A stretch of 64,000 bases of DNA from Actinostola sp. cb2023 (lineage: Eukaryota; Cnidaria; Anthozoa; Actiniaria; Actinostolidae): positions 23,501-87,500 of the forward strand of contig JAUJYZ010000672.1 of assembly GCA_033675265.1 (NCBI GenBank), read 5' to 3'. Under the pieces are notes generated by a model. That model was not told where the DNA came from and did no database searches. It was given only the letters and a program-made list of their open reading frames with translations. How positions within the stretch are numbered: the stretch's first letter is position 1; the number at the start of each line of letters is the position of its first letter. A program made the translations under genes and the position numbers. Shown here piece by piece: positions 34,584 to 45,949 of the stretch.

Positions 34584-36091
34584 TAGAAGGTAAGTATGCT
34601 GGGTACATATACGAAACCCCTAGAAACAGACGTAAACCGCATACACCGCAGTCAGAGGAGGGACAAGCACAGCCTACACGACAGACAGAAGCTAGACCCC
34701 CTTCACAGGAGAAGCCCTCAGTGAGACCGAACCAAAGAGACATTTCCAGAGTTCAGTGTTATAATTGTCACCAGTTTGGTCATTATTCTAATAAGTGTTC
34801 CGCACCCAGAAAACCCCAAGCTGAGAAGAGTCCTTCTCTATTGTCTTTGACGCCATTAGACTCAGATGAGCGAAGTATGAGCTTTGTAATACATGGAAAG
34901 ATTGATGGGAAGAACGCAAGTATGATAGTTGATACGGGGTGCACACGTACGTTAGTGCATGAACGGTTTGTTACTGGAGAAGGGATAACGCGGGGAAAAG
35001 TTACCGTGTTGACAGCGAGTGGTGAGAGGGTTATCGTCCCTTTGGTACATGTGGAAATAGAGAGTAAGAAAGGGACATTTAAGGAACTTGTGGGTGTGAT
35101 GGCAAAGTTACCGGTAGATTGTTTGTTAGGTTGTTCCTCGTACGGACAGACACTTTCACAGGATGATCTTATACAACATTGGGAGCATATTATTAAAATT
35201 GCAGATAGCCCTACTGTGATGGAAAACGACACTGCCTATGTTACCACCCGCAGACAGGCCTTACTTAAAGCAGCACAGGAAAGAGCTGATCGATTGTTGG
35301 ATAGAGAGAACGTTCTAGCAGCAAAAACCTTAGCATTTCCTGAGAGAAATCGAAAACCACCACCTGTAATTGAACCCCAGCTTCAGACAGTCTTCGAAGG
35401 ACAACAATTGAAAGACCTGGAACAAAGGAATGAGGAGGTAATCCCAGATATGTCCGTGATAAGTAATGTGAATGAGCCTGATGAGAACGATCTGACCAAC
35501 ATATTGGATAGAGATAGACAACAAGTCATAAATGATCAGCAAGTAGATGTAACCTTATCAGAAGAAAGGGGAATCGCAAGCCAACATCCCCCTGAAGAAG
35601 GAGTAAGTGGCTACTTCATCCAGAAAGGATTACTACTTCACAGAAAAGCGTGTACAATGTTGCATAATGGTAAGTTATTTATTGACCGTGTCGTAGTACC
35701 TGAATCCTATAGAGGTGAAATATTAAGAGTGGCACATAGTATACCACTAGCTGGACACATGGGGATAGACAAAACGAGACAAAGAATAGAGGTGCATTTC
35801 TACTGGCCGTACCTTCATGCAGATGTTAAACGTTATTGTGAAACTTGCCCTGAGTGCCAGTTGGTCACCAGAAAAAGAAAGGCTGAGAGAGCCCCTTTAA
35901 AGCCTGTCCCTATTGTAATGGAACCTTTCAAGAAGATTGCTATTGAGATAGTGGGAGAGTTACCCCGTACGAAAACTGGTTATAGGTACATACTAACTAT
36001 TGTTGACTATGCCACCAGATATCCAGAGGCGATACCTCTGAAATCCACTCATTCTAGAGAAGTCGCTGACGCACTAATAGGAGTTTTTTAG
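34577..36091 (+). CDS. pol: Pol part 1: zinc knuckle, protease, integrase N-terminal half (broken)
   Basis: Open in the frame -1 to gag from about 34577; first ATG-independent start unclear. It has a CCHC knuckle CYNCHQFGHYSNKC (34757-34798), aspartic protease IVDTGCTRTLV (DTG at 34931-34939) with a later CLLG block, and an integrase HHCC zinc module (HSIPLAGH, then CETCPECQ). The integrase core starts IAIEIVGELPRT, where other gypsy integrases have a catalytic Asp; here it is Glu (35945-35947). The frame ends at TAG 36089-36091 inside the integrase core because of a T6 run. This is either an inactivating insertion or a sequence error. Confidence 0.88.
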   Translation, partial: PLIEGKYAGYIYETPRNRRKPHTPQSEEGQAQPTRQTEARPPSQEKPSVRPNQRDISRVQCYNCHQFGHYSNKCSAPRKPQAEKSPSLLSLTPLDSDERSMSFVIHGKIDGKNASMIVDTGCTRTLVHERFVTGEGITRGKVTVLTASGERVIVPLVHVEIESKKGTFKELVGVMAKLPVDCLLGCSSYGQTLSQDDLIQHWEHIIKIADSPTVMENDTAYVTTRRQALLKAAQERADRLLDRENVLAAKTLAFPERNRKPPPVIEPQLQTVFEGQQLKDLEQRNEEVIPDMSVISNVNEPDENDLTNILDRDRQQVINDQQVDVTLSEERGIASQHPPEEGVSGYFIQKGLLLHRKACTMLHNGKLFIDRVVVPESYRGEILRVAHSIPLAGHMGIDKTRQRIEVHFYWPYLHADVKRYCETCPECQLVTRKRKAERAPLKPVPIVMEPFKKIAIEIVGELPRTKTGYRYILTIVDYATRYPEAIPLKSTHSREVADALIGVF

Positions 36092-38270
36092 TCGTTTTGG
36101 AATACCTGAGGAGCTTGTGTCTGACCAAGGAGCGAACCTAATTGGTAAGCTGATGACGCAGCTCTATGAGCTTCTTGGCATAACCAAGATCAAAACTTCT
36201 ACCTATCATCCAGAGGCAAATGGTTTAGTGGAAAGATTTAATGGCACATTGAAGACCATGTTACGTAAGTTTGCTGGTGAGCGCATACTGTATTGGGATA
36301 AATATATCCCATATTTATTGTTTGCATATAGAGAAGTTCCTTCTCAATCCACAGGGTTTTCCCCATTTGAGTTGATGTATGGTAGATCTGTTCGAGGACC
36401 TCTATCGATAGTTAAAGAAACTTGGATGGAGAATGTATCAACTGAAGCGGGAATTGTAAGTCATGTTCTTGAGATACGAAGGAGACTGGCAAGTATGCAA
36501 CAAGCTGTTTTAGAAAACATGGGGAAGAGTCAGGCGAAACAGAAAGCTCTTTATGACAGACATTGTTCTAACCGTAAATTGGAAGTAGGTGATAAGGTGT
36601 TAGTATTGTTATCAACGCCAGGTAGCAAATTAGAGACAAAATGGTATGGTCCTTATCCCATTACAGGTGTACATGATGATGGACGCAGTTATGAGTTGGA
36701 TACTGGTAGAGCACATAAGCAACATCGCACGTATCACATCAACCTACTGAGTAAGTGGCAAGATAGAGACGAAATAGCAGCATTGGCTATCCATGGATCT
36801 AACATAGACATAATGCCAAGCGAAGCAAATCTACCTAAATGTACCAGTACGGAAACATGGAGAGATGTCATAATCAACCCAGACCTAAACGAAGAAAAGA
36901 AAAAACAACTGGAGAAAGTCTTAGAGGATTTTTCAGATGTATTTTCAGGTATTCCAGATCGTACAAGCGCTGCAGTTCATACCATTGATACTGGAGATGC
37001 TTCTCCAACTCGCTTACATCCTTATAAGGTACCACAAGCAATTTTAGACGTCTATAATACTGAAATAGATAAAATGCTTGAAATGAAGATAATCAGACCA
37101 TCTGTTAGTCCCTGGGCATCGCCTGTTGTGATTGTACCGAAGCCTGATAAAACTATACGATTTTGTGTAGATTATAGAAAACTGAACGCAGTTAGCAAAA
37201 TGGACGCCTATCCACTACCCAGAATAGATGCGATGCTAGAAAAGGTGGCTGTGGCTAATGTAATTTCTACTATTGACTTAACAAAAGGATATTGGCAGAT
37301 ACCCTTAGAGATCTCCTCTATAGAGAAGACCGCTTTTATTACTCACCGTGGTCTTTTTGAGTTTCTAGTAATGCCATTTGGTTTGAAGACAGCTCCTGCA
37401 ACTTTCCAAAGGATGATTACAGGACATGTCTTGAAAGGTTTGGAAGAATTTGCAGACGGCTACATAGACGACATAGTAGTAAGTACAAATATGGATTTCG
37501 ATCGACATGTGGAACAACTAAGACAAGTATTACAGCGTCTACGAACCAATAAATTACATGCACGCCCTTCGAAATGTAAAGTAGGAATGACTGAAGTCAA
37601 TTTTTTGGGACATAGAGTTGGAGGTAATGCCATTAAGCCAAACACCGCAACGATTGAAGCCATTAATAGATTTCCTAGGCCAAACACAAAGAAGCAAGTT
37701 AGATCCTTTTTAGGACTCGTCGGATATTATCGTAAATTCATATCCAATTTCTCAGAAAAAGCAGCCGTCCTAACAGATCTAACTAGGGGAAGTGAGCCAA
37801 CAAAGGTTAAATGGTCAGAGCACTGTGAAGGAGCATTCACTGAATTAAAACAAGCCATACAGAATCCTCCCGTTTTATGCCCTCCACAATGGGAAAAGAC
37901 TTTTTATTTGCAGGTCGACGCATCCAACAGAGGCCTCGGCGCCATCCTTTGTCAAAAAGATAATGACAGCGAAGAACATCCCGTTGCATTTGCTAGTAGA
38001 AAATTGATGCCAAGAGAGGAAAAGCTGAGCACTACCGAAAAGGAATGTCTTGGAATCGTATGGGGAGTAGAGGTGTTTCGTTATTACCTTTATGGAAGAC
38101 CTTTTGTACTGCAAACCGACCACAACCCCCTCGTTTGGCTTAACAGAGTTAAAGACAAGAACACCAAACTTCTACGATGGAGCCTAACCTTACAAGAGTT
38201 CGAAATGACGATACAACACAAGAAAGGGTGCACTCATCGTAACGCTGATGCGCTGAGCCGAGCTTTCTAA
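36092..38270 (+). CDS. pol: Pol part 2: integrase C-terminal half, RT, RNase H
   Basis: Continues the integrase in the +1 frame (SRFGIPEELVSDQGAN, then TYHPEANGLVERFN) with Asp and Glu separated by 35 residues, and a KWYGPYPI chromodomain-side module. Reverse transcriptase follows, with SPWASPVVIVPKPD, CVDYRKLN, ISTIDLTKGYWQIPL, MPFGLKTAPATFQR and the catalytic YIDDIVV. RNase H has LQVDASNRGLG, STTEKECLGIVW, QTDHNPLVWL and NADALSR. It ends TAA 38268-38270. RT downstream of integrase is the key feature. These domains look intact. Confidence 0.92.
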
Positions 38271-38390
38271 AATACGATAAGTATAAATTATTTAAATTAG
38301 TTTGTTCTGATTTTCGTTATATACATTAGGTTTCATGGAATTAGTCCATTACTTTTTCTATTTTTGCCTTTCGTTAAAAATAGTTTTTTA

Positions 38391-38398
38391 GGGGGAGG
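38391..38398 (+). other. Polypurine tract
   Basis: GGGGGAGG immediately before the 3' LTR, preceded by a T run, the usual primer for plus-strand DNA. Confidence 0.85.
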
Positions 38399-39222
38399 TG
38401 TTACAAAATTCCGTTTAGATCAATTGTATTTTTTCATTGTTTCAGTCTCGCTCATTATATATATAGTTATTGTTCGTTAGGTTAAGTAATGTAAATTCAC
38501 ATGTGATTATGTAATGTAAGTAGAAGTATAAATACGCCCAAGTTTTGTATCAAGAGTCGGTCATACAGTCAGTCAAGTCGACAGTCAATTTTCAAGTGAA
38601 TCAACTGAACTCATCAGTCAAAGAAAATTATCATCTACAAGAATCGTCTGGAATCCCCTCCAGAAGGAAACACTTCAAAGTATAAGTGAAATACCACAAG
38701 TGAACGTACAAGAAGGACAACAACTTTAACGTACAAGAAATACCACAACTTTAACGTACAAGAAGTACAACAACTTTAAAGTACAAGAGAAATACAACGT
38801 ACCGAATACAAGTAAAGGACAAGTTATCTATAAGACAAGTATAGTATACGACAGTGGATATTCGACTACTAGTCTGCTGCACCACGTTACCAAATCTAGC
38901 TAGAGTATTTTTAAAAGCAGTCAAGCACAGCTACAAGAAGGACAAGAAACTACTTTGGACAGCGACCGCAGGACACGTCAACGTAAGACAAAATTGTAAA
39001 AAAACACTTAGTTAGTATCGTATCTTTACTCGTTTAATTTAACTTTAGTATATATATTTTTTCGTTAGTCAATACCTTCTTTCTGTAATTTCCGTTAACG
39101 TTATCAGCGTAATTAAGTCGCGTAATAAATTCCTTGAATGTATGCATGGTCCCGAATTGTTTTGTTTTGCTTTGTATTGTTTCGGACAACGTGGGCCCTG
39201 TAATGTGATTAATATTGTCACA
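38399..39222 (+). repeat. 3' LTR (824 bp)
   Basis: Same borders, length and, as far as can be seen, same sequence as the 5' LTR; TATA box at 38527-38534. It is followed by the AGGGG target duplicate (39223-39227). Confidence 0.95.
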
Positions 39223-39227
39223 AGGGG

Positions 39228-40407
39228 TATGAGGTTGAACATTGTCGTATGGCTTGTGCTTGATATTTCCCTTTGCGTACCGTGACGTAATGTCCAAGCA
39301 TTCTAGTTGCATGGTTAATGTTGAGCAATGATTTCCCTTAGCGTTATTATTATATTATTATTATAGCGTTCTGCGCCCTATATATTGTCAAGACGGTGCA
39401 AATTCGACTGAGTTGTTCGGTTTTGGGTATATTTGTGTTTTCGACATTTGCAGATTTGCTGCTTCTCGCATTTGCATCCAATTTGGTGTTGTATTGTTTC
39501 TCTTTGTTGTTGTCCCTCCCTCCACACCTCCCTTTGTTTCCTTTCCTTTGTGATTGTCTCCCTTTGTTCTTCCCGTTTTCGCATATCATTGATTGTGCGT
39601 GCCTTACGGTATTTTCACTGTTGGCCCTTTGTGGGCGCTACAAGAATTATTAATTCGGTGATGGTGTTATGCCTCAGATACGTGATACTGTCCCTGTTCG
39701 TTTTATTTTCGGTTTATTTCCGTTGCTCTAACATTTTGTGAAGTTTTTGTTTTGTGTCCTCTCCCGCGCTATTTGGGTTTTCCCTATCTCCTATGGTAGC
39801 CTGAAAGGGTGTCTAATGCCCTAGTCGGATTACTGACGATCAGGCTGTCATCCCTTGGGTGGGTTACTCCCGCGCAGAAACGCTTTACCTTATATTTCCA
39901 TCTCCTTTTACCACCCAAGGGCTGGCAGCCTGTAGATTATTGATTCACGCCCACCTTTCTGTGGCTGCAGCTGCCTCCATATATAGTGTCATACACTAGC
40001 TAAAACAGTCTCGCGCGTTTCACTATGCCTTCCACGTAAGCCACTCATCCTAAGTTTTGGGTGGCTGGAGGGTCCTGCCTAGTTAAGCTTTGGACTTGGC
40101 TTTTTGAGTATTGGCAAAGGTCTCGAGTGACTTGGTATTAGACCGCATCAAACGCTAAGCGTCTGGGCGCGGGCGCATTTCTCCATCTCTTATTAAGCGA
40201 GCGTGAAAGGGACTGCCGCGAATAGTATGCTATTTATTATATATCTGTGACGTAATTTTACCAAATTTGGTCATTTTTGAGGGCCGATATGAGACGTTAA
40301 TGCCCTGTAGAAATCCGTAATGCCCTGTTCACAACTCAAAAAACTCAAAAAACTCAAAAAACAATATCCTGATAAAATTACGTCACATTTATATAATAAA
40401 TCCCTCA
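39228..40407. other. No gene recognised
   Basis: Unique-looking sequence to the right of the retrotransposon. Short frames exist on both strands (for example 39396-39653) but have no recognisable domain or codon signal. A triple actcaaaa repeat lies near 40330-40360. It may be intron of the gene whose first exon is at 32000. Confidence 0.5.
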
Positions 40408-40541
40408 TTAGATGTTTTCTCGGGTATTACGGGCTGACATTTTACTCGTTGCTCGCATTTTTCCTCGCCCTGCGGGCTCGGAAAAATACATTCGCAACTC
40501 GTAAAATATCAGCCCGTAATACCCGAGAAAACATCTAATAA
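40408..40541. mobile_element. 134-bp foldback MITE
   Basis: agatgttttctcgggtatta at the left and its inverted match at the right, with about 38-bp arms and a GC-richer loop. It has no coding capacity. Confidence 0.85.
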
Positions 40542-40599
40542 GCTGTATGTATCTCGGTCTGTCAGTGTAGAAGCTACATAGGCCGGCGAATTCGCAAAT

Positions 40600-40975
40600 A
40601 AATTATGGCTCGGAAAGGACGTTTTTTGAAGGCAATTTCCAATATTTACACACACGAGATCCATGATAAGTTAGTTCGAATTTGTGATATATTTTCCCGT
40701 TGAGGAAACATATGCAGCATTTCCATCCTCTCTTATATTTTAGCTACCTGATTTACACATTGTCAAAGGAAAAATATGAGTTCAAAAATGATAAACCAGT
40801 CACGTACGAATCTGCTTTATTTAGCGGTCATAGTGAACAAATTGCTGCATGGATCAATCGGGCCTCACGTGCATTAGTAAACAAAGCATTAACAAAAAAC
40901 GTTGTCCGCGTGATACTGGATCCCAACAGGAGTGAATGTTCAATGATGCAGGACATAAGTTTGATATGGTGTTAA
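40600..40975. repeat. Inverted second copy of a dispersed element
   Basis: Matches 26950-27340 in the opposite orientation, with scattered differences and a few gaps. A 91-codon frame on the plus strand lies inside it, but the other copy is not open in the same way, so I do not call a gene. Confidence 0.7.
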
Positions 40976-41479
40976 TCCAAAGTGAAAATTTGATTTGAAA
41001 ACTGTCCACATGGGCTAGATCTGTATATTTTCTATTATCGCTGATGTTTTCCCCTGAATTACCTCAAATTTGAAACAAAAAGCAGGAAAATGGCTTTGTA
41101 CAAGTACGCTAAAACAGTTTTAGGCAGACATTTTACTTTGTTTTTAATAGTTTGTGCTTGGTTAAAATAAAATTAGAGTGTTCATCCAAAGCGAAAATCG
41201 AAAGTCAAACTGTTCAAAAGGGCTGGTTTTTGGCGCTTTTGGCGGATATTACGCGATGTTGAAACGAGACGCTCAATGAGCGTATACTCGGGCATTATGA
41301 CAAGTAGATCTCTATCTTTGCTCACCAAGACACACCATTGGTAGAACAAGCCACAGCTTTCTCAAAATTGACAGACGAAGAGACTATAGAGTCATTCATT
41401 TTTATTTTTATAATCCACTAGTTCCATTTTCTTATTGTAAAGCGCACTCGAGGTTCCAGGATGCGCTATGTAGATACTC

Positions 41480-41592
<113 letters not shown>

Positions 41593-41905
41593 CGTGACAA
41601 TCTCCGATACTTGAGACTTGACCCTGTTTTTTGATCATGCGTCCAATGCACGTTATGACAAGACAACGACAGTTGCGTAACGAGGGAGACTATTTGTCGG
41701 TGAGCATAGATAAAGAACGTACTTGGTACGTCTTGAGGTTGCATAGGTCAGATGGTTCCTATAGCGCTCTTCGTTTCTTCGTAATTCGAGGCGCGTTTGT
41801 TTTTGTTAAATATATTGACAAAGCTTACAAAGTGCTAACTCATCGTTCCAAGACTACCGACTAGAAGTGCTGTGTAGAAGCTCGTGCTGTATCGTTCGGA
41901 ACACT

Positions 41906-43676
41906 TAACAACGACATCTCTTAGTGTGGACCTAACGGATCTACTACGATCAGCGTGTCAGTGTAGATGAGGGTATTTCTTTCATTCGACTGAGCAATCT
42001 TGAAACTCGATACGAACAAATAGTTCGGATTTTGGCCTGAAACTCGATACGAACAAATACTTCGCATTCTGTGTTCAACCCAAAAAAATAAAAAGAATAA
42101 AAAGAAAGCGTATTTTATAACTCGGGCTTCCTCCGGAAGTGCCCGAGTAATAAAATATACACTTGTGCGGGCGCTTCTTGCGGGACGCGCACAGGGAGCC
42201 CAACATCATACATTTCTATGCACAGGAAACCCAGCGTATTGCGCGCGCGCTCTACCACAGGAAGCCCATCAAAAAAGACGCGCGAATATAGTAATTTTTC
42301 TTATTTTGAAATAGCCTCAAAAGCATTGGTTGGGCTAAATGTGTTCGCACCGGAAATATCACGACGTATCAAACCACAGGCAGCCCAACAATTGTTTCTG
42401 AGGCTACCACAGGTAGCCCAAGCTCACCATTTGAAGCTTTATATAGGGACTATATACTATAACTCGGAACAAAGGATATAACTTAAATACAACAACATGA
42501 TATGGCAAATAATTTATTAGCCTTTACAAGATTGTACTTTTATCTGCACATTTACTGAGAAGGGAAGAAAATACACCCCACCAATCTTGTTCTGTACTCT
42601 TTTAACATTCACAAAAACACGACATTTTATATGGATTCTTATTTTTTTGCAAAGGAACCCGAAACGAAGCCAACTGATTTTGTTCTGTCTCAACGGCATC
42701 TTAGTCCGTTGTTGAATGAGGTAATTTATAGCGTAAATTAATCGCTTGCCTCGACAGAAGAGAAGCGAAAACAAGTACATAACCAAACTTGCGTGTTTTT
42801 CTTTGTGACCAGTAAAATCATTGCAGTTTCTTAGCAGAAATTAGTAGCAATGACCACCATTCAGACCGTCCGCCATTTTGAAAATCCATCTGAGCCCGTT
42901 AGAAAAAGAGTCAGCTTTGTGTGTTATACCTTATGCGCAGAGGATTCTCTTCTAAAAAGCTCCGAGCATCGTTTTAGATTGACAAATCACGATTGAGCAT
43001 TTTGAAATGAATGTCGCGCATGCGCGGACATTTGGACCAATCAGCATCGGCCTAGAAATGGCTGTTACCAGAGCCTCCGATGGGAGAAGGAACGACCGAC
43101 CGAGGAGCTCTGGGTACGAGAATGGTTTGAAGCCAAAGACGAAGAATTTAGAGTCGAGTTTTCCACAGGAAGCCCGACTAATTAGTAGCCTCAAAAGCAA
43201 TGGTTGGGTTGCCTATGATCAAACTGGTAGTTCTGATTTACCGTTGGCTGATTGGCTGACCGGGTGAAATGAAGCGGTGGATGAGGGAACTGGGGATGAG
43301 TTCTTCGGTCCTCGTCCCAGTTGTGCTCGGCTAATGACCAGTTGGAACGTGTTTCTCTTCAAGAGAAGAAAAGGAAATTCCAGCACGAAAATCGATCGAC
43401 GACACAGAACAGAAGATCGCGATGGTCTAGTGATGTCTTGGTGTTTTTGCTGTCTCTTTTTACTGGGACACTTCCGGAGGAAGCCCGAGTTATAAAATGT
43501 GCATTCTTTTTATTTTTTTCATTTTTTTCGTTGGTCACAAAATGCGAAGTATTTAATTGTATCGAATTTCAAGATTGCTCAGTCGAAGGAAAGAAATACA
43601 CTCATCTCACAATTAAACACACTGATCGTAGTAGGCCCGATAGGCCCACACTAAAGTATGTCGTTGTTAAAGTGCA
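41906..43676. mobile_element. 1.8-kb foldback element
   Basis: Left arm about 41906-42165 and right arm about 43466-43676 are inverted copies (acaacgacat.. outer, cttcctccgg.. inner). The interior has ccacaggaagccc and ccacaggtagccc words and a few short frames without recognisable domains. No transposase was recognised. Confidence 0.75.
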
Positions 43677-43698
43677 TATCAGGGTAATTTTTTTATTT

Positions 43699-44088
43699 TG
43701 AAAATCGATTATATATGAACTGAATAGTGGGATGGTTCAGTATTTTGTGATTTGAGCTTCGCATTTGCAAGTATGGTGATATGGTAATTCAGTGACGTCA
43801 ACGCAGGCATCATTTATTATACAAAACCGCCCCTTTGAGAATTACTGACATTTTTAAACTGGCAAAAAGTTATTCTACAACTTATATAAATTATGTTAAA
43901 CTTTTTTTTCTATTTTAGAAAAGAGTGCTACTTGAAAAAATATAAATAAGTTACGGCAAATGCCTGCGTTGACGTCACCTAATTAGCATATCACATTTTC
44001 AAACTCTTCATAACTCGCAAATGCGAAGCTCAAATCACAAAATACTGCACCATCCCACTCAGTTCATATATAATCGATTTTCAAAAGA
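43699..44088. mobile_element. 390-bp MITE with 120-bp inverted ends
   Basis: Begins aatcgattatatatgaact and ends with the inverted match; the arms share cgcaaatgcgaagctcaaat and gacgtcaacgcaggca blocks. The loop is about 43820-43955. It is non-coding. Confidence 0.85.
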
Positions 44089-44109
44089 GAAACAAATAAC
44101 CCTGACATG

Positions 44110-45110
44110 CGCGCACTTTAAGTGTTCCGAATGATAAACTCGGACACATCGTAGGCATGAATTCCGAAATTAGGCAAAGAGACAGCAGCGCTTCGTCAGA
44201 TCATAGTCTGCATCGTCTGGATGTTAAAATCCCGGGCTAATATACGAAGTTCGGGGACGGATTTTGGAGTACTTTTTCTTGACTGAGCAGACGCCAGTGG
44301 CCAGCGATCGAAGTAAAACGGAAGCCTGGACACGCGTCGTCTGCTTTAGGAGGCTAGATATTGTCGAAAACAGCCGCTTTGTAGAACAATGCGTTGACTT
44401 GTCTGCTTATAACATTACTGCCCACCCCATCCCTCCCCCACTCGGCAAATGAATTACCGTGCTGAAATTTTTTTTTTTTTTTAATGAAAAAAGGTCAACA
44501 CAATTTTCTGATTTTTATGTTTTTCCGTTTTTTCGATTTCTGTAAAAAAATGAAAAAAAAGAAAAATAGAAAAAGATAATTGCATTTTTTGAATTTTCCA
44601 ATTTTTGGTAAAAAGGAAAAATTGTTTGGCCGAACCGGTGCACTGATCAGAATGCCGTCACGTTCTAATTGCTCAAAAACCCGTTTAAAAGGTATCAAAA
44701 TGACTACTATATTTCTCAGAAATGTGTTTCATTTCATTTTTATTCCACGCTTGAAACATTCAGAAGGAAAAGGAATCGTAAAAATCGTACTTCAAAACTT
44801 CATTAAAGCCGGCCGGATAGGCCGTCGACATCAACGCCACGGACTGCTTGAGCAAGGTCAATGCTAATACGCAATTCGGGGATAATTTGACCGATTTTCC
44901 TCAACGTAACGTCGGCCTGGACATTCTTGAATAATCATTGTTTTACGTGTCAAAATCCGTATATTGTGATGTATACGTTAGTTTTCACTTGTATGCATAA
45001 GACTGAATATAATTTCAGTGAATCTCAATGTCAAATATAGTCTCCCTCGGTCGTGTTTATTGTCGTCACGCAAGGAGACCACAGGAAGCCCAAGCTCTGT
45101 AACGTCCGAG
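44110..45110. other. No gene recognised
   Basis: AT-rich sequence with a homopolymer-rich T/A stretch (about 44468-44640). Short frames (44264-44452, 44580-44867) show no domain. Confidence 0.5.
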
Positions 45111-45111
45111 T

Positions 45112-45463
45112 ATACGCCCCAGGGGGGGTACTCAGGGGTATCAGTGACGGGGAGGTGCGAAGGCTTTTTTGGGGTTTGAAATTCGCGGCTTGGGACTTTT
45201 TTTGGGTTTCATTTTTCTGGTGGCCTTTTTTTGATATAAAGATTTTGTCAAGGACTTTTTTTGGGGTTGATAAAAATGATATCCTACCGTTCTCGATTTT
45301 ATGCGGAGAAAAATTGGACTTTTTTTGGGTTACGATTTTGGGCCGTTGGACTTTTTTTGGGTCTTGTTTTCGCGTAATGGACTTTTTTTGGGTTAAAATG
45401 TTTGGCCTCATTCGCACCTCCCCGTCACTGATACCCCTGAGTACCCCCCCTGGGGTATACGCT
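45112..45463. mobile_element. 350-bp MITE with tactcaggggtatcagtgac ends
   Basis: Terminal inverted repeats of more than 40 bp (ccccagggggggtactcagg at the left). The interior has repeated gactttttttgggt blocks. A second family member lies at 59176-59714. It is flanked by palindromic gtatacg. Confidence 0.85.
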
Positions 45464-45491
45464 CATTGAGAATGAATGAATCGACTGTCGT

Positions 45492-45533
45492 TAGGTGACA
45501 ATGTTATAGTAATTACTATAACATTGTCACCTA
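45492..45533. repeat. 42-bp perfect palindrome
   Basis: TAGGTGACAATGTTATAGTA plus its exact complement around a central AATT. It may be the remnant of a MITE that lost its loop, or a hairpin-forming site. Confidence 0.9.
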
Positions 45534-45751
45534 CACCACCCATCGAAGTTTCTAAAATAAAATACAATAAAATTCCTTCATTTTGTTTACATTTTTCGCA
45601 TGCCATGCAGGATTTCTACTGACCCTCCCCTCCCACGTCAGTTCAATACCAGCGTGAGACAATTTGACAGGTCACTGAAGAACCAGGACTAAAGTCCATG
45701 TTTATAGAGAGTCGTATTTCAATGCCAGTTTCCCGTTTACATAACAATATG

Positions 45752-45882
45752 ATTCAGTGTATCTCAGATGAAGTTTTACTCGTTATACTCCGCCATGCAC
45801 CAGACTGTGTTGAATATGAGCAAGAGGTGTGGACGAGTGAAGGACATTGCGTTGGGCTTGATATGGCCAAGACCTTGCATCG
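45752..45882 (+). pseudogene. F-box-like exon fragment (gene B, exon 1?)
   Basis: From ATG 45752 the frame reads MIQCISDEVLLVILRHAPD, which looks like the first helix of an F-box, but the second half of the domain is replaced by unrelated residues (EYEQEVWTSEGH). Possible donors are GAG|GTGTGG near 45830 (phase 0) and CATC|GTAAGA near 45882. Only the first is in phase with the exon-like piece at 48462. The arrangement mirrors the better gene at 54051. It may be a diverged or decayed duplicate; function unknown. Confidence 0.35.
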
Positions 45883-45949
45883 TAAGAAAATCCTAGCTTT
45901 AATGTTTAGATCGCATGTTTATGTTTATTTGTTGATACTAATTTTATAA

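Larger units (their letters stand above)
32793..39222 (+). mobile_element. Gmr1-like Ty3/gypsy LTR retrotransposon, 6,430 bp
   Basis: Complete element with two 824-bp LTRs (TG..CA), primer site, gag, pol, polypurine tract and 5-bp target duplication AGGGG (32788-32792 and 39223-39227). The pol order is zinc knuckle, protease, integrase, reverse transcriptase, RNase H. Integrase before RT is the copia order, but the domains are gypsy-type, which is the mark of Gmr1-like elements. The gag C-terminus is SCAN-like, also typical of that group. No env was seen. Identical-looking LTRs mean a recent insertion, yet the frame is broken in integrase (36084-36089) and shifted between gag and the zinc knuckle. 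It inserted next to the 100-bp array of the upstream unknown gene. Confidence 0.93.

Noticed and set aside
36084..36091. Programmed +1 frameshift in pol
   Set aside because: The position is in the middle of the integrase core, where no element is known to shift, and it is a plain T6 run; a mutation or base-call error is simpler.
38271..38390. An env gene in the retrotransposon
   Set aside because: Only about 120 bp lie between the end of pol and the polypurine tract, with no open frame of note.
40700..40975. A 91-codon plus-strand gene
   Set aside because: It lies in a dispersed repeat whose other copy (26950-27340) is not open in the same frame, and no domain is visible.
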